Assembly: GCF_013371085.1 (NCBI RefSeq)
Contig: NZ_JABWCV010000008.1
Coordinates: forward strand, 1-64,000
Length of the DNA stretch: 64,000 nt
Direction: 5' to 3'
Source of the DNA: Vreelandella maris
Lineage (GTDB): Bacteria > Pseudomonadota > Gammaproteobacteria > Pseudomonadales > Halomonadaceae
Under the pieces are notes generated by a model, which saw only the letters and a list, made by a program, of their open reading frames with translations, was not told the DNA's origin and made no database searches. A program made the position numbers and the translations under genes. This document shows positions 32,471 through 48,874 of the stretch, in pieces (position 1 is the stretch's first letter; every line of letters starts with the position of its first letter).

Positions 32471-33084
32471 GCATGAATATTAACCTGCTGCCCTGGCGGG
32501 AAGCGCAGCGTGAGCGAAATACCCGCAAATTTTATGTCGTCGTGATCGGTATGCTGATACTGGGCGTCGCGCTGGGGCTGCTGATCTCCCATTATTACCA
32601 GCTTAAATTGGTGGCCCAGCAGCAGCGCAATGCTTATGTGAGTGATCATATTGAACGCCTTAATGCGGATATCGCGGGCGTGTCACGCTACGTAAGTGAT
32701 GCCGAACGCCTAGGTGAGCAGATTGCGGTGTTTCAGGCGTTACAGAATGAGCAAACAGCCACTGTGCAGTTGTTTAATGACGTGGCTAATAGCGTGGCTA
32801 ACGGCGTTATTTATCAACGGTTAGCTAAAAACGGCGCTCAAGTCAGTGTCACAGCGGTGGCCGGCAGCGAACGCCAGGTCTCTGAGCAGTTGCGCCGTAT
32901 TGCAGCGCTGCCAGGGTTGGGCGTGCCTTCGCTGTCGGCGGTGGAGAGCGAACAGAACGGCGCTGGTCGCGTGTTTCGTTTTGATGTGGAGCAGACCACA
33001 GTCGCGGTGCCGCAAGGCGCTGCTCAAGATGTGGAAGAGCAGGGTGTGGCAGAACAGGATGAGGAAGAAGAGGGGGCGTCATGA
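32467..33084 (+). CDS. pilN: Type IV pilus assembly protein PilN
   Basis: This 205-residue bitopic inner-membrane protein starts MSMNINLLPWREAQRERNTR. The INLLPWR peptide is the conserved cytoplasmic tail that docks in PilM. One transmembrane helix (VVVIGMLILGVALGLLISHYY) precedes a coiled-coil and a periplasmic ferredoxin-like domain (VIYQRLAKNGAQVSVTAVA). The C-terminus is an acidic tail (EEQGVAEQDEEEEGAS), longer than usual. ATGA overlaps with both neighbours show tight translational coupling. Confidence 0.93.
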   Translation: MSMNINLLPWREAQRERNTRKFYVVVIGMLILGVALGLLISHYYQLKLVAQQQRNAYVSDHIERLNADIAGVSRYVSDAERLGEQIAVFQALQNEQTATVQLFNDVANSVANGVIYQRLAKNGAQVSVTAVAGSERQVSEQLRRIAALPGLGVPSLSAVESEQNGAGRVFRFDVEQTTVAVPQGAAQDVEEQGVAEQDEEEEGAS

Positions 33085-33740
33085 GCCTTAATCGCGAGCA
33101 GTGGGCTATCGAGTGGCAGCGCCTGCGCGATGTCGATTGGCGCGATTTAGACATTAAAGAAGCCGGTGGATGGCCATTGCTGCTAAAAGTGTTGAGCTGT
33201 TGTTTGGCACTGCTGGCAGCATTGAGCGTTATGCTGTGGTTCGTTGTGAGCGAACAGCGGGAAGCCTTTAGGGCGGCGCAGCGTGCAGAGGTTAGGCTGC
33301 TGAGCGAATACCGCAGTAAAGCCTCGGAAGCCGCCTTTTTACCGGAAATGCGCGAACAGTTGGCGACTCTGGAGGGGCAAATAGCGCGTTTACGCACAAT
33401 GCTGCCCACCGATGCGGAGATCCCTTCACTGCTTGATAGCATTAGCGATGCCGCCGTTGACAACCGGCTCACCATTGAAACGATTCGGCTGCGTCCAACG
33501 CTAACCCAGCCCCATTATGTCGAGCAGCCGCTGGATATACAGGTACGCGGTGACTATCACCAGTTGGCACGCTTTAGTGCTGATATCGCGTCGTTACCCC
33601 GCATGGTGACCCAGCACGATTTTACCTTGGAGCCGGTAGAGGAGCGTGGCGATACGCTGCGCCTTTCGCTACTGGCCCGCACTTATCGTTACCTGGAACC
33701 GGGCGACCAGCCCCCAACTGACGGGGCGGAGCCACTATGA
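33081..33740 (+). CDS. pilO: Type IV pilus assembly protein PilO
   Basis: This 219-residue partner of PilN has a cytoplasmic N-terminus, one transmembrane helix (LLKVLSCCLALLAALSVMLWFVV), a coiled-coil rich in Glu and Arg (EQREAFRAAQRAEVRLL), and a periplasmic domain with the family pattern PTDAEIPSLLDSISDAA and LDIQVRGDYHQLARF. PilN and PilO form heterodimers that connect PilM to the PilP-PilQ outer assembly. Its start overlaps pilN and its stop overlaps pilP by four bases. Confidence 0.93.
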   Translation: MSLNREQWAIEWQRLRDVDWRDLDIKEAGGWPLLLKVLSCCLALLAALSVMLWFVVSEQREAFRAAQRAEVRLLSEYRSKASEAAFLPEMREQLATLEGQIARLRTMLPTDAEIPSLLDSISDAAVDNRLTIETIRLRPTLTQPHYVEQPLDIQVRGDYHQLARFSADIASLPRMVTQHDFTLEPVEERGDTLRLSLLARTYRYLEPGDQPPTDGAEPL

Positions 33741-34273
33741 CGCGCACAGCTAAGCTCATAGGAATAATGGTAAGTGTGGTGCTGCTCACGGCCTGTGCGG
33801 ATGCCGAGTTAACTCAGCTGGAACGCACGTTGGCCAATATTCGTCAGTCACCAGGCGGTCAGCCGCCGGTCATTGCGGTTGCGCTGCCTGAAAGTCGTAC
33901 CTTGGCTTATTTGTATAGCGAAGACCGCAGCCCCTTTTTACCGCCAGATGCCATTGCTCAGGATGACGCTAATCGTAGCGAGGGCGCGCTTGCGCCTGAC
34001 CAGCAGCGTACCCCTGAGCCACTAGAGCGCTTTTCTCTGCAGGACCTGCGTTTGGTCGGTACGATGCGTATGGCGGGGCGGCAAGTGGCGATGATCGCCT
34101 CTCCTGATGGCAATGTGACCAGCGTGAAAGAGGGCAACTATATGGGCACCGACTATGGACGCATTGCCCAGATAAGCGCTCAAGAAATTCGTGTTACCGA
34201 GCGTGTCTTTACCCAGCGGGAAGGTTGGCAACAGCGGCAAGTGTCGCTTGCTATCAACGAAAACAACGAGTAA
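33737..34273 (+). CDS. pilP: Type IV pilus lipoprotein PilP
   Basis: This 178-residue lipoprotein has a signal peptide (KLIGIMVSVVLLTAC) with lipobox LTAC. A flexible region follows (SPFLPP near residue 75, typical of PilP), then the C-terminal beta-sandwich domain (LQDLRLVGTMRMAGRQVAMIASPDGNVTSVKEGNYMGTDYGRI). It binds PilNO with its flexible part and secretin PilQ with its beta domain. It overlaps pilO and precedes pilQ by 14 bases. Confidence 0.93.
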   Translation: MTRTAKLIGIMVSVVLLTACADAELTQLERTLANIRQSPGGQPPVIAVALPESRTLAYLYSEDRSPFLPPDAIAQDDANRSEGALAPDQQRTPEPLERFSLQDLRLVGTMRMAGRQVAMIASPDGNVTSVKEGNYMGTDYGRIAQISAQEIRVTERVFTQREGWQQRQVSLAINENNE

Positions 34274-34287
34274 GCGGATATTAGCTC

Positions 34288-36366
34288 ATGGCAGTTACAG
34301 TTTGGCGAATCACTTTTTTAATGACCATGGCCGCCCTATTTTCACTGTTGCCTTCATTGGCAGTAGCGTCAGTGTTGACGGATGTTGACGTGCAGCCCGC
34401 CGACAGCGGTGGCGCCAACGTTGATCTTAGCTTCACTGGTGGCGTGCCCGAGCTGCGCAGCTACCGTTTGGAATCACCGCCGCGTGTCACGTTTGATTTG
34501 GCTGGCACCCAAAATGGGCTCGCCACCCGACGTTTGAGCATTAATAGCCACGGCGTCGAACAAATTACCGCCCTTGAAGGCAATGGCCGCACGCGCTTGG
34601 TGGTCAATCTCAGCGAACCGCAGGCATTTACGACCAGCGTGCAGGAAGGTCGGTTACGTATTACCTTTGCATCTGGCGCAACCCCCGCGCCGACCGCATC
34701 GCCTAACCCTTCGCCCACGCCCTCAGCCGGTGTTTCTTCGGCGGGGCTTGAAACCGACGAAGGGCCACAAATTGAAAATATCGATTTCCAGCGCGGTGCC
34801 GATGGTGCTGGTCGCTTGTTGGTTACCTTTGACCGCGAAGGGGTTGAGGCGAACGTCCGAGAAGGTGGCCCTGACCAAGTGCTGGTTGACCTGCGCGACG
34901 TGGCGATTCCGGATTCGCTTAATCAGGTCTACGATGTCACCGATTTTGCCACGCCAATCACCCGGATTACGCCCCGCGCCAACCAGGGCGACACCCAGTT
35001 AGCCATCGCCACCCAGGGCGCTTATGCGATGATCTCTTCGCAAAGTGGCCGCACGCTGACAGTGGAAGTGCAGCCCGCCAGCCAGGAGTCACAGCCCTCT
35101 CAGGCGACAGGCGAGCGCTTCAATGGCGAACGCTTGAGTCTTAATTTCCAGGATATCGAAGTGCGTTCAGTGCTAGCGACGCTGGCTGAATTTACCGGGC
35201 TGAACTTGGTTGCCAGTGACAGCGTCACCGGCCGTGTGACGCTCAACTTAAATGATGTCCCGTGGGATCAGGCGCTCGCACTGATTCTGCAAAGCCAGGG
35301 GTTATCGAGCCGTGAACAGGGCAATGTGATTGTGGTGGCGCCCGCCAGTGAGTTGGCTGAGCTAGAGCGACAAGAGCTAGAGGCGCGTAACCAGCGTAAA
35401 ACCCTTTCCCCGCTGGTGACTGAGTTTATCGAGATCAAGTATGCCAGGGCTGAGGATTTGGCCCTGCTGCTGCGTGGCGGCGATGGCTTTGGGCTGCTCA
35501 CCGAGCGCGGCCGTGTCAGTATTGATAATCGCACCAATACGCTGCTGGTACAGGATACCGCCGATCAGGTGCGCGATATTGTACGCACCATCGACCGTTT
35601 GGATGTCGCCGTTCGCCAGGTACAAATAGAAGCGCGCATTGTCATCGCCCGAGACACCGCTTCACGCGAATTGGGTATTAACTGGGGGATGTCGAGCACA
35701 CGCGGTTTTCAAGAAGGTGAAGATGGCAATTTCACTCGTCGTGATATCAATCCTAATGGCATCAACCGTGCCCAAGGCGGTTTGGCCGTCGATTTGGGTG
35801 CCGCTACGGGGCCAGGCACCGGTTTTAGTTTTGGCTATTTATCTGGCGATATCTTATTGGATTTGGAGCTGCGCGCGCTGGAGAGCGAAGGCAAGAGCCA
35901 GACTATCTCCCAGCCTCGCATTATTACCGCCAATCAGCGTACTGCCCGCATCAGCCAGGGTGAAGAGCGCGCCTTCCAGAGCGTGGATGGCAACGACAAC
36001 CCGGATACCGAGTTCAAAGAAGCCGAGCTCTCGCTGGAAGTCACGCCGCAGATTACCCCGGATAACCGCATTATCATGGATCTGGTCATCAAAAATGATA
36101 GCTTCCGTGAATCAGAATTTGGCGGCGAACCACCGATTGATACCAATCAGATTGAGACCCAAGTGCTGGTTGATAACGGCCAAACAGTGGTATTAGGCGG
36201 TATTTTAACCACCGAAGAGCTGCGTCAAATTGCTAAAACACCGCTATTGGGTGATATTCCTTTGCTGGGTAGACTGTTTCGCTATACCGAAGAGAGCAAT
36301 GAGAAGGTAGAGTTGTTAGTCTTTATTACTCCACGACTCCTAGACGATGGCTTAACGGTTCGCTGA
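34288..36366 (+). CDS. pilQ: Type IV pilus secretin PilQ
   Basis: This 692-residue outer-membrane secretin lets the pilus exit. After a signal peptide ([13 protein letters not shown]) come two AMIN domains separated by a Pro/Ser/Thr-rich linker ([20 protein letters not shown]), an STN/N0 domain ([27 protein letters not shown]), an N1 domain, and the secretin pore domain with VEARI-like QVQIEARIV and the C-terminal signature [15 protein letters not shown] with [15 protein letters not shown]. Everything expected is present. The TGA stop overlaps the aroK start, so pilus and shikimate genes are translated from one message. Confidence 0.95.
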   Translation: MAVTVWRITFLMTMAALFSLLPSLAVASVLTDVDVQPADSGGANVDLSFTGGVPELRSYRLESPPRVTFDLAGTQNGLATRRLSINSHGVEQITALEGNGRTRLVVNLSEPQAFTTSVQEGRLRITFASGATPAPTASPNPSPTPSAGVSSAGLETDEGPQIENIDFQRGADGAGRLLVTFDREGVEANVREGGPDQVLVDLRDVAIPDSLNQVYDVTDFATPITRITPRANQGDTQLAIATQGAYAMISSQSGRTLTVEVQPASQESQPSQATGERFNGERLSLNFQDIEVRSVLATLAEFTGLNLVASDSVTGRVTLNLNDVPWDQALALILQSQGLSSREQGNVIVVAPASELAELERQELEARNQRKTLSPLVTEFIEIKYARAEDLALLLRGGDGFGLLTERGRVSIDNRTNTLLVQDTADQVRDIVRTIDRLDVAVRQVQIEARIVIARDTASRELGINWGMSSTRGFQEGEDGNFTRRDINPNGINRAQGGLAVDLGAATGPGTGFSFGYLSGDILLDLELRALESEGKSQTISQPRIITANQRTARISQGEERAFQSVDGNDNPDTEFKEAELSLEVTPQITPDNRIIMDLVIKNDSFRESEFGGEPPIDTNQIETQVLVDNGQTVVLGGILTTEELRQIAKTPLLGDIPLLGRLFRYTEESNEKVELLVFITPRLLDDGLTVR

Positions 36367-36953
36367 TGCAGGATTTACCCAATTTATTTCTCATAGGCCC
36401 CATGGGGGCCGGCAAAAGCACCATTGGCCGCCTATTGGCGGCGGAGCTTTCGCGCCAATTTTTTGACAGTGACCACGCCATTCAAGACCGCTGCGGGGCG
36501 GATATTCCGTGGATTTTCGATGTTGAAGGCGAGCAGGGCTTTCGGCTGCGCGAAATCCATATGATTGATGAGTTAACCCGTCTCTCCCCCGTGGTTGTCG
36601 CTACCGGCGGCGGGGCGGTGCTGCGCGAAGAAAATCGCCGCGCACTGCGCGAGCGCGGCACCGTGGTGTATCTGTTGACCACCGTCGACCAGCAGCTAAA
36701 GCGGACTGCGAAAGATCGCAATCGCCCGTTGCTACAGTGCGCTAACCGCGAACAGGTACTCAATGACATGTTTGCTCAGCGCGACCCGCTCTATCGTGCC
36801 ACTTCGGATATTGCTGTGCGCACCGACCGGCGCAGCCCGCGGGCGGTGGTGAATGAGATCCTGCGCCGGGTGCATCGGCTGGTGGACCCGCTTGAACCCT
36901 CCTCTTCGCCTCATTCGGCTGGACCGCTTAACCATAATAAGGTATCGCAATGA
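36366..36953 (+). CDS. aroK: Shikimate kinase
   Basis: This 195-residue enzyme phosphorylates shikimate at position 3 in aromatic amino-acid synthesis. The P-loop is GPMGAGKST (residues 12-20), the shikimate site Asp lies in FFDSDHAIQ, the Arg in [10 protein letters not shown], and GGG in VATGGGAVL. The lid contains RPLLQ. The last 25 residues extend past the usual end and are Ser/Pro-rich ([11 protein letters not shown]). Starts inside the pilQ stop and overlaps aroB by four bases, the usual gammaproteobacterial aroKB arrangement. Confidence 0.95.
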   Translation: MQDLPNLFLIGPMGAGKSTIGRLLAAELSRQFFDSDHAIQDRCGADIPWIFDVEGEQGFRLREIHMIDELTRLSPVVVATGGGAVLREENRRALRERGTVVYLLTTVDQQLKRTAKDRNRPLLQCANREQVLNDMFAQRDPLYRATSDIAVRTDRRSPRAVVNEILRRVHRLVDPLEPSSSPHSAGPLNHNKVSQ

Positions 36954-38056
36954 CCTCGACCGCCAGCGCGCAACGCACACTTCAGGTTGCTTTAGATGAG
37001 CGTAGCTACCCGATTCATATTGGCACCGGGCTGATCGGTCAAGCGGATACATTGACGCCTTACCTGGCGGGAAATCAGGTAATGGTGGTCACTAACGAGA
37101 CTATCGCGCCGCTCTACCTGGAAAAACTCTGTGCTAGCCTGCCGGAGCATTTAGATGTGCGCACAGTCGTGCTGCCTGATGGCGAACAGTACAAAACCAT
37201 TGAGCAGGTCAGCCGCATTTGGGATGCGCTGCTTGAAGCTGGCTTTAACCGCCGCTGTACTCTGATCGCCTTAGGGGGCGGGGTGATTGGCGATATGGTC
37301 GGTTATGCAGCCGCTTCCTATCAGCGCGGCGTGGCGTTTATCCAGGTGCCCACCACGCTACTTTCCCAGGTGGATTCGTCGGTAGGGGGCAAGACCGGCG
37401 TTAACCATCCACTGGGTAAGAATATGATTGGTGCCTTCTGGCAGCCCAAAGCCGTGCTGGTGGACATCGATACCCTGAAGAGCCTGCCGCGTCGCGAGCT
37501 TTCCGCTGGCCTTGCCGAGGTTATCAAGTACGGTTTTATCCGTGATGAAGCGTTTTTAAGCTGGCTGGAAGCCAATATGCCCGCGCTACTCGACGTAGAA
37601 CCGGAAGTAGTCGCCGACGCTATTGCGCGCAGTTGCCAAATCAAGGCAGATATCGTTGCCGAAGATGAAACCGAGCAGGGTGTGCGTGCACTGCTCAACC
37701 TGGGGCACACGTTCGGCCACGCCATTGAAGCCCATCAGGGCTACGGCAATTGGCTGCACGGCGAAGCCGTAGGCGCGGGCATGGCCATGGCGGCTACGCT
37801 CTCAAACCGGCTGGGTTGGATCGATGAAGCAGCACTAGCGCGTAGCCTGGCGGTCATTGAGAGCGCCGAGTTGCCGTTAGCAGCACCGGCCAACATGGCG
37901 AGTGAAGACTTTTTAGCTCGTATGCGGTTGGATAAGAAAAATATCGATACGCGGTTGCGTCTGGTGCTACTTAACGCCCTGGGCGATGCCTGCGTTAGCG
38001 ATGCCACGCCCGTTGATGTTCTCCGCACACTGCTGGATGACTATCCGCGCCGCTAA
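36950..38056 (+). CDS. aroB: 3-dehydroquinate synthase
   Basis: This 368-residue NAD- and metal-dependent enzyme turns DAHP into 3-dehydroquinate. Motifs: [14 protein letters not shown], the NAD site [54 protein letters not shown], and the metal ligands in [14 protein letters not shown] and [10 protein letters not shown]. Length is standard. It is coupled to aroK by an ATGA overlap and followed by a weak terminator. In pseudomonads damX follows; here 490 bases without a gene lead to gltB. Confidence 0.96.
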   Translation: MTSTASAQRTLQVALDERSYPIHIGTGLIGQADTLTPYLAGNQVMVVTNETIAPLYLEKLCASLPEHLDVRTVVLPDGEQYKTIEQVSRIWDALLEAGFNRRCTLIALGGGVIGDMVGYAAASYQRGVAFIQVPTTLLSQVDSSVGGKTGVNHPLGKNMIGAFWQPKAVLVDIDTLKSLPRRELSAGLAEVIKYGFIRDEAFLSWLEANMPALLDVEPEVVADAIARSCQIKADIVAEDETEQGVRALLNLGHTFGHAIEAHQGYGNWLHGEAVGAGMAMAATLSNRLGWIDEAALARSLAVIESAELPLAAPANMASEDFLARMRLDKKNIDTRLRLVLLNALGDACVSDATPVDVLRTLLDDYPRR

Positions 38057-38547
38057 GTGGCCTATCAATTCCTTTCTATTACTTTCTCCTTCCCGGCAAA
38101 GCTGCTCCCTAGCGGGGCAGTTTTAACAGTTTCTTTGCGCTGAGAAAGCTGTCTGTAAACTTAACCCGGTTGCTACGTTTTCAATAATCCGTATGCCTTA
38201 TGCGCTATCGGCATGGGCGGTTTTCTGTGAATGAGACTAAAGTCTAATGGAAAATAAAGAGTCCAAAAGTGTCGTTTCTTTTCGTTACAAGCCTTTGAAG
38301 TATATGTATTTTTTTCTTGAATGAGAGTGCAAATACAGGATTTGAAAAGAGTTTCTCTAACGTTATAAGCACCAGATGATTGCGCAACGTGGGCGCTAAT
38401 CGCTATGCTGACCGGCCATTTTCTTGCGGCAGCGAACGTGGGAAACACCCATTCTGGGCAGGTTATAAGCATCATAAAAAAGCAAAACCGTCCTTTATAC
38501 CATAAGCACGCTGCTAAAAAAATACGTTGACTAGTAGAGGCACGCCC
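38057..38547. other. Long intergenic region between aroB and gltB
   Basis: These 491 bases hold the aroB terminator hairpin (38102-38124) and then AT-rich sequence (38150-38530) that should contain the gltB promoter. A minus-strand frame runs through it into gltB but has no family resemblance. I see no remnant of damX, which occupies this place in Pseudomonas. Confidence 0.5.
38102..38124 (+). terminator. Terminator after aroB
   Basis: Stem CTGCTCC / GGGGCAG (one G-T pair) with a 5-base loop is followed directly by TTTT. It lies about 45 bases past the aroB stop. Confidence 0.6.
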
Positions 38548-41500
38548 ATGAATAGAGGTCTTCACCAGCCTGGCGAGTTTCGCGATAACTGTGGTTTTGG
38601 CCTGATTGCCCATATGGAAGGCCAGGCTAGCCACGATTTGCTGAAAACTGCCATTGAATCATTGACCTGCATGACCCACCGGGGTGGTATCGCTGCCGAC
38701 GGAAAGACCGGCGACGGTTGTGGCTTGCTACTTAAAATGCCCACTCCTTTTATGCAGGCGCTGGCCAAAGAGGCGTTTGACGCTGAATTGGGCGAACGCT
38801 TTGCTGTGGGCGTGGTGTTTCTGCCCAACGATGACGCCCGTGAAGCAAATGCCCGCGATACCTTAACGCGTGAGCTTGAAGCGCGCGGCCTCAACGTGTT
38901 GGGCTGGCGCGATGTGCCTACCGACCCCAGCGTTTGTGGCCCCATGGCGCTGGACTGCCTGCCGCGTATTCGTCAGCTTTTTGTACAGCCTGGCCTGGGT
39001 GAGCACTTCGATGTTGATCTCTTTATGGCCCGTCGCCGCGCCGAGCAGGCGCTGCGCGACGAAGAAGACTTCTATGTCGCTTCGCTATCGTCGGAAGTCA
39101 TCTCCTATAAAGGCTTGGTGATGCCAGAAGATCTGCCGGCCTTTTATCACGACTTGAATGACCCGCGCCTGGAAACTGCCATTTGCGTTTTCCACCAGCG
39201 CTTCTCTACCAATACCGCGCCGCGTTGGCCGCTGGCACAGCCGTTCCGGCTGTTGGCGCACAATGGTGAGATCAACACGATTGAAGCCAACCGCGGCTGG
39301 GCGAACTCGCGTAAAGCCAACTTCGTTAACGAGCGCCTGCCGGATATCGCCGAGCTGGACGAAATCGTCAACACCACCGGCTCTGACTCCTCCAGTATGG
39401 ATAACATGTTGGAAGTATTGCTGACCGGTGGCATGGAGCTGCACCGCGCGGTACGCATGATGGTGCCGCCCGCCTGGCAGAACGTAGAGACCATGGACGC
39501 TGAACTGCGTGCTTTCTACGAATACAATTCCATGCACATGGAACCGTGGGATGGCCCGGCGGGCGTGGTGATGACCGACGGTCGCCAAGCGGTGTGTATG
39601 CTGGACCGTAACGGCCTGCGCCCGGCGCGCTGGGTGATTACCAAAAACGGCTATATCACGTTGGCATCGGAAACGGGCACCTACGGCTATAAACCGGAAG
39701 ACGTGGTGGCCAAAGGCCGTGTTGGCCCCGGCCAGATGCTTGCCGTAGATACCCAGACCGGCGAAGTGCTGCATACCACCGATATCGATGAGCGCCTGAA
39801 ATCCGCCTATCCTTATAAGCGTTGGTTAAAGCAGGAGGCCAATTATTTAGAATCGGCGCTAACCGAGCTTGCGCGTTTCCAGAGCATGGATGCCGATTCG
39901 CTCAACGTTCAGCAGAAACTGTTCCAAGTGAGCTTTGAAGAGCGCGACCAAGTGCTGCGTCCGCTGGCGGAAAGTGGTCAGGAAGCCGTTGGCTCTATGG
40001 GCGACGATACACCGATGGCGGTGCTCTCCAGTCGTCCGCGCCTGCTGACGGATTTCTTCCGGCAGAAGTTTGCCCAGGTCACCAACCCGCCGATCGATCC
40101 GCTGCGTGAAGCGATCGTGATGTCGTTGGAAACCTGCTGTGGTGCTGAACTCAACGTCTTTAAAGCGACGCCTGAGCACGCGCATCGCTTGATCTTGACC
40201 ACGCCGGTGCTGTCGCCACGCAAATTTACCGCGTTGGTCAGCCAGGATGATCCGGCGTTTGCCAGCCACACCATGTCACTGGGTTACGATCTTGAGCAGC
40301 AGAGTCTTCATCAGGCGCTCAAGGCGCTCTGTGAAGAGGCCGAAGCACAGGTGCGCGCTGGTAAAGTCATTCTGGTACTCACCGATGCCGAGCTGGCGAA
40401 AGGGCTGATTCCCATTCAGGCTGCTCTGGCTGTGGGTGCTGTGCACTCTCACTTAGGCCGTTTGGCGCTGCGTCCCAATGCCAATATCGTGGTGGAAACT
40501 GGCTATGCCCGTGATGCTCACCAAATGGCAGTGCTGTTTGGCGTGGGCGCGACGGCGGTTTATCCGTGGCTTGCTTATCAGGTCATGGCGGATATGCACC
40601 GTACCGGCGAGCTAACCGGTAACCCGGCTGATGGCCGCGAGAATTACCGTAAAGGCCTGCAGAAAGGCTTGTTCAAGATCCTGTCTAAAATGGGTATCTC
40701 GACGCTGGCCTCCTACCGTGGCTCGATGTTGTTCGAGGCGGTGGGCTTGGCGGACGAAGTAATGGATCTCTGCTTTGTCGGTATGGCCTCGCGGATTCAG
40801 GGCGCCGGTTTTGCCGAGCTGCAGATGCAGCAGGCGCTGCTGGCGAAAGACGCTTGGATTCCGCGTAAAGGGATTTCTCAAGGTGGCATGTTCAAGTATG
40901 TTCACGGCCACGAGTATCACGCTTATAACCCTGATGTGGTGATGTCGCTACAGGCGGCGGTTCAGGAAGGCAGCTACACCAAGTGGAAAAAGTTTGCTCA
41001 AATGGTTAACGAGCGTCCGGTCGCCACCATCCGCGATCTACTCAAGCTCAAGCCTGCGGAAACCCCGATTGCGCTGGAGGAAGTAGAGCCGGTTGAAGAG
41101 CTGCTGCCGCGTTTTGACAGCGCGGGTATGTCACTGGGTGCGCTTTCACCGGAAGCCCACGAAGCCCTGGCCCAGGCGATGAACGAAGCCGGTGGCCGTT
41201 CCAACTCTGGTGAAGGCGGCGAAGACCCGGCTCGTTACGGCACTATTCGTAGCTCGAAAATCAAACAGATCGCTTCTGGCCGCTTTGGTGTTACTCCCGC
41301 TTATTTGGTCAATGCAGAAGTGTTGCAGATCAAAGTCGCCCAGGGCGCTAAGCCCGGTGAAGGTGGTCAGCTGCCCGGCGGTAAAGTGAACCAGTTGATT
41401 GCCCGGCTGCGCTATGCGGTGCCCGGCGTCACGCTGATTTCACCGCCACCGCACCACGATATTTACTCTATCGAAGATTTGGCTCAGCTGATTTTTGATC

Positions 41501-42990
41501 TTAAGCAGGTCAACCCAGATGCCCAGGTATCGGTGAAGCTGGTGTCTGAGCCGGGTATCGGCACGATCGCTACCGGGGTGGCCAAGGCCTATGCGGATTT
41601 GATTACCGTGTCCGGCTATGATGGCGGCACGGCGGCCAGCCCGCTGACCTCGATCAAACACGCCGGTTCTCCTTGGGAATTGGGCTTGCCTGAAGTGCAC
41701 CAAGCGCTGCGTATCAACGGCCTGCGCGACAAGATTCGCCTGCAGACCGATGGCGGCTTGAAAACCGGCCTCGACGTAGTGAAAGCCGCGATTCTGGGTG
41801 CTGAGAGCTTTGGTTTTGGTACTGCACCCATGGTGGCGTTGGGCTGTAAATATCTGCGCATCTGTCACCTCAATAACTGCGCCACCGGTGTCGCGACCCA
41901 GGATGATTTCCTGCGTGATGAGCATTTCCGTGGCACCGTGGATATGGTCAAAAACTACTTCCGCTTTATCGCCGAAGAAGTGCGTGAGCTGATGGCCATG
42001 CTGGGTGTACGTAAGCTGACCGATCTAATCGGGCGTACCGATTTGCTTGAAGTGTTGGAAGGCAATACCGCTTCTCAGCGTAAGCTTGATTTAACGCCGC
42101 TGTTAGCGAATGACTTTGTGCCTAAAGATGCGCCGCAGTTCTGTAAGGTCAGCCGCAACGTGCCGCATGACCCCGGTGCCAAGAACCAGGAAGTGCTGGC
42201 AGCGCTGAAAGACGCCATCGAAAATCGCTCGGGCGGTGAGTTCGACTTTACCATCACCAACTGTGACCGTAGCGTGGCAGCGCTAACGTCTGGCGCGATT
42301 GCCAAGCGCTATGGTGAAGAAGGGCTGGAAACGGCGCCGATCACTGCTCGCTTTACTGGTGTAGCAGGCCAGAGCTTTGGGGTGTGGAATGCGCGTGGCT
42401 TGAACCTGTATCTCGAAGGCGACGCCAACGATTACGTCGGCAAGGGCATGAACGGTGGCAGTATCGTGATTGTGCCGCCCAAGGTCAGTCAGTTTGAGAG
42501 CCATAAAACGGCGATTATTGGCAATACCTGCCTTTACGGTGCAACGGGCGGTACCTTGTTTGCCGCCGGTACCGCGGGTGAGCGCTTCGGGGTGCGTAAT
42601 TCCGGTGCTTCAGCAGTCATTGAAGGCGCAGGCGACCACTGCTGCGAATACATGACCGGCGGCTTGGTCTGTGTGCTTGGTGAAACCGGCGTTAACTTTG
42701 GCGCCGGTATGACCGGTGGGTTTGCCTATGTGTTGGATGAAGAGCGCACCTTCGTGGACAAATACAACCACGAGCTGGTGGAGATTCATCGCGTTAACAC
42801 AGAGGCCATGGAGGCGTATCGTCGTCACCTTCGTGAAATGATCGAAGCCTACGTGGCCGCGACGGGTTCCGCGCGCGGGGCGGCTATTTTGGAAGACTTC
42901 AGCGACTATGCGCGCCACTTCTGGCTGGTGAAGCCAAAAGCGGCCAGCTTAGGTAGTTTGCTGGATCAGTCTCGGCGTCAGCCGCAATAA
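38548..42990 (+). CDS. gltB: Glutamate synthase (NADPH) large subunit
   Basis: This enzyme of about 1,480 residues makes glutamate from glutamine and 2-oxoglutarate. The class II amidotransferase Cys becomes N-terminal after removal of a short propeptide: Cys15 in [12 protein letters not shown]. The central domain, the FMN-binding synthase domain ([29 protein letters not shown]) and the 3Fe-4S Cys motif [18 protein letters not shown] follow. The C-terminal GXGXG beta-helix domain (GEGGLETAP... [21 protein letters not shown]) closes it. I use ATG 38548, with agagg upstream, not TTG 38527. gltD follows after 36 bases. Confidence 0.97.
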   Translation: MNRGLHQPGEFRDNCGFGLIAHMEGQASHDLLKTAIESLTCMTHRGGIAADGKTGDGCGLLLKMPTPFMQALAKEAFDAELGERFAVGVVFLPNDDAREANARDTLTRELEARGLNVLGWRDVPTDPSVCGPMALDCLPRIRQLFVQPGLGEHFDVDLFMARRRAEQALRDEEDFYVASLSSEVISYKGLVMPEDLPAFYHDLNDPRLETAICVFHQRFSTNTAPRWPLAQPFRLLAHNGEINTIEANRGWANSRKANFVNERLPDIAELDEIVNTTGSDSSSMDNMLEVLLTGGMELHRAVRMMVPPAWQNVETMDAELRAFYEYNSMHMEPWDGPAGVVMTDGRQAVCMLDRNGLRPARWVITKNGYITLASETGTYGYKPEDVVAKGRVGPGQMLAVDTQTGEVLHTTDIDERLKSAYPYKRWLKQEANYLESALTELARFQSMDADSLNVQQKLFQVSFEERDQVLRPLAESGQEAVGSMGDDTPMAVLSSRPRLLTDFFRQKFAQVTNPPIDPLREAIVMSLETCCGAELNVFKATPEHAHRLILTTPVLSPRKFTALVSQDDPAFASHTMSLGYDLEQQSLHQALKALCEEAEAQVRAGKVILVLTDAELAKGLIPIQAALAVGAVHSHLGRLALRPNANIVVETGYARDAHQMAVLFGVGATAVYPWLAYQVMADMHRTGELTGNPADGRENYRKGLQKGLFKILSKMGISTLASYRGSMLFEAVGLADEVMDLCFVGMASRIQGAGFAELQMQQALLAKDAWIPRKGISQGGMFKYVHGHEYHAYNPDVVMSLQAAVQEGSYTKWKKFAQMVNERPVATIRDLLKLKPAETPIALEEVEPVEELLPRFDSAGMSLGALSPEAHEALAQAMNEAGGRSNSGEGGEDPARYGTIRSSKIKQIASGRFGVTPAYLVNAEVLQIKVAQGAKPGEGGQLPGGKVNQLIARLRYAVPGVTLISPPPHHDIYSIEDLAQLIFDLKQVNPDAQVSVKLVSEPGIGTIATGVAKAYADLITVSGYDGGTAASPLTSIKHAGSPWELGLPEVHQALRINGLRDKIRLQTDGGLKTGLDVVKAAILGAESFGFGTAPMVALGCKYLRICHLNNCATGVATQDDFLRDEHFRGTVDMVKNYFRFIAEEVRELMAMLGVRKLTDLIGRTDLLEVLEGNTASQRKLDLTPLLANDFVPKDAPQFCKVSRNVPHDPGAKNQEVLAALKDAIENRSGGEFDFTITNCDRSVAALTSGAIAKRYGEEGLETAPITARFTGVAGQSFGVWNARGLNLYLEGDANDYVGKGMNGGSIVIVPPKVSQFESHKTAIIGNTCLYGATGGTLFAAGTAGERFGVRNSGASAVIEGAGDHCCEYMTGGLVCVLGETGVNFGAGMTGGFAYVLDEERTFVDKYNHELVEIHRVNTEAMEAYRRHLREMIEAYVAATGSARGAAILEDFSDYARHFWLVKPKAASLGSLLDQSRRQPQ

Positions 42991-44445
<1,455 letters not shown>

Positions 44446-44493
44446 TTTGTCTTAACCCTGGCTGAGTGGGGCCGAATTGGCCCCGCGACTACC

Positions 44494-44588
44494 CCGGCAT
44501 CAGGCCAACGCGAGGGCGCTGTGAACCCATCCGTGGGCGCTACTTTCGCCATCCCTGGCGAAAGACCCTCGCTTAGGCCTGATCCCGG
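44494..44588. repeat. Cloverleaf-like palindromic intergenic repeat
   Basis: Outer arms CCGGCATCAGGCC (44494-44506) and GGCCTGATCCCGG (ending about 44588) pair with one mismatch. Inside are a second stem (gcgagggc near 44510, gaccctcgc near 44563) and two hairpins, CCCA-tccg-TGGG and TTTCGCCA-tccc-TGGCGAAA. Together they can fold as a cruciform with two inner arms. A further hairpin GGGGCC-gaatt-GGCCCC lies just upstream (44468-44484) and could terminate gltD. No coding sequence is seen in 44446-44723. The symmetry suggests a REP/BIME-like or transposon-derived element. Confidence 0.75.
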
Positions 44589-44702
44589 CGTCGCTATGTG
44601 CAACGATCTATTGGCTATCTTCGGCAGTTCAAATTGAGCCTTAGGTCGTAATCTGCTAGTCTGTCGACCCATCCTGGCGTGGCTTTCTGCCGTGCCTTCT
44701 GA

Positions 44703-47267
<2,565 letters not shown>

Positions 47268-47328
47268 CGTGTGGTTTGATAAGCCATGTTTTTGCTGATT
47301 AGGGCGTTATATTAATAATTTTATCTGA

Positions 47329-48639
<1,311 letters not shown>

Positions 48640-48661
48640 AGTGCCAATATTGAATGAGGTT

Positions 48662-48701
48662 TGTAAGTGATGTCTCAAGATTTTGTAAGAGATGTCTTAC
48701 A
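48662..48701. promoter_or_regulatory. GacA-type upstream activating sites of the rsm RNA gene
   Basis: TGTAAGAGATGTCTTACA at 48684-48701 is a perfect match to the GacA box (TGTAAG-N6-CTTACA) and is fully palindromic in its arms. A degenerate copy TGTAAGTGATGTCTCAAG lies at 48662-48679, exactly 22 bases upstream, or about two helical turns. The perfect box is centred about 180 bases before the inferred start of the downstream RNA, the spacing known for rsmZ in pseudomonads. Confidence 0.85.
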
Positions 48702-48799
48702 AAAGCCGACGAGAATCGCTTGGTTTAAGGTAAGAAAAAGCGAAATTTTCCACTAATTAAAATTTAAGCTTTTGTTTTTAAATATAATTATGGAATTAA

Positions 48800-48825
48800 G
48801 GCGAGTCGCCAAGACTCGCCTTTTT
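48800..48825 (+). terminator. Rho-independent terminator (eno transcript)
   Basis: Stem GGCGAGTC / GACTCGCC with a 5-base loop followed by TTTTT. It lies 160 bases past eno and just upstream of the rsm RNA promoter, separating the two transcripts. Confidence 0.85.
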
Positions 48826-48839
48826 GCATTTTGGCTTTG

Positions 48840-48868
48840 TTGAGAAGCCTACATGATCTGCCACAATA
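48840..48868 (+). promoter_or_regulatory. Candidate promoter of the rsm RNA
   Basis: TTGAGA (48840-48845) and ACAATA (48863-48868) are spaced by 17 bases, giving a predicted start near 48875. Fit to consensus is moderate; the position relative to the GacA box and to the first GGA motif supports it. Confidence 0.5.
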
Positions 48869-48874
48869 CACGCA

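Noticed and set aside
32849..33475. 208-codon minus-strand frame over pilN and pilO
   Set aside because: It is antisense to two translationally coupled pilus genes; Ser/Arg-rich low-complexity translation typical of a shadow frame.
38173..38634. 153-codon minus-strand frame across the aroB-gltB gap
   Set aside because: It extends into the start of gltB on the opposite strand, has no family resemblance and its composition looks like translated AT-rich promoter DNA.
39085..39774. 229-codon minus-strand frame inside gltB
   Set aside because: It is an antisense shadow of the conserved amidotransferase domain with no recognisable domain.
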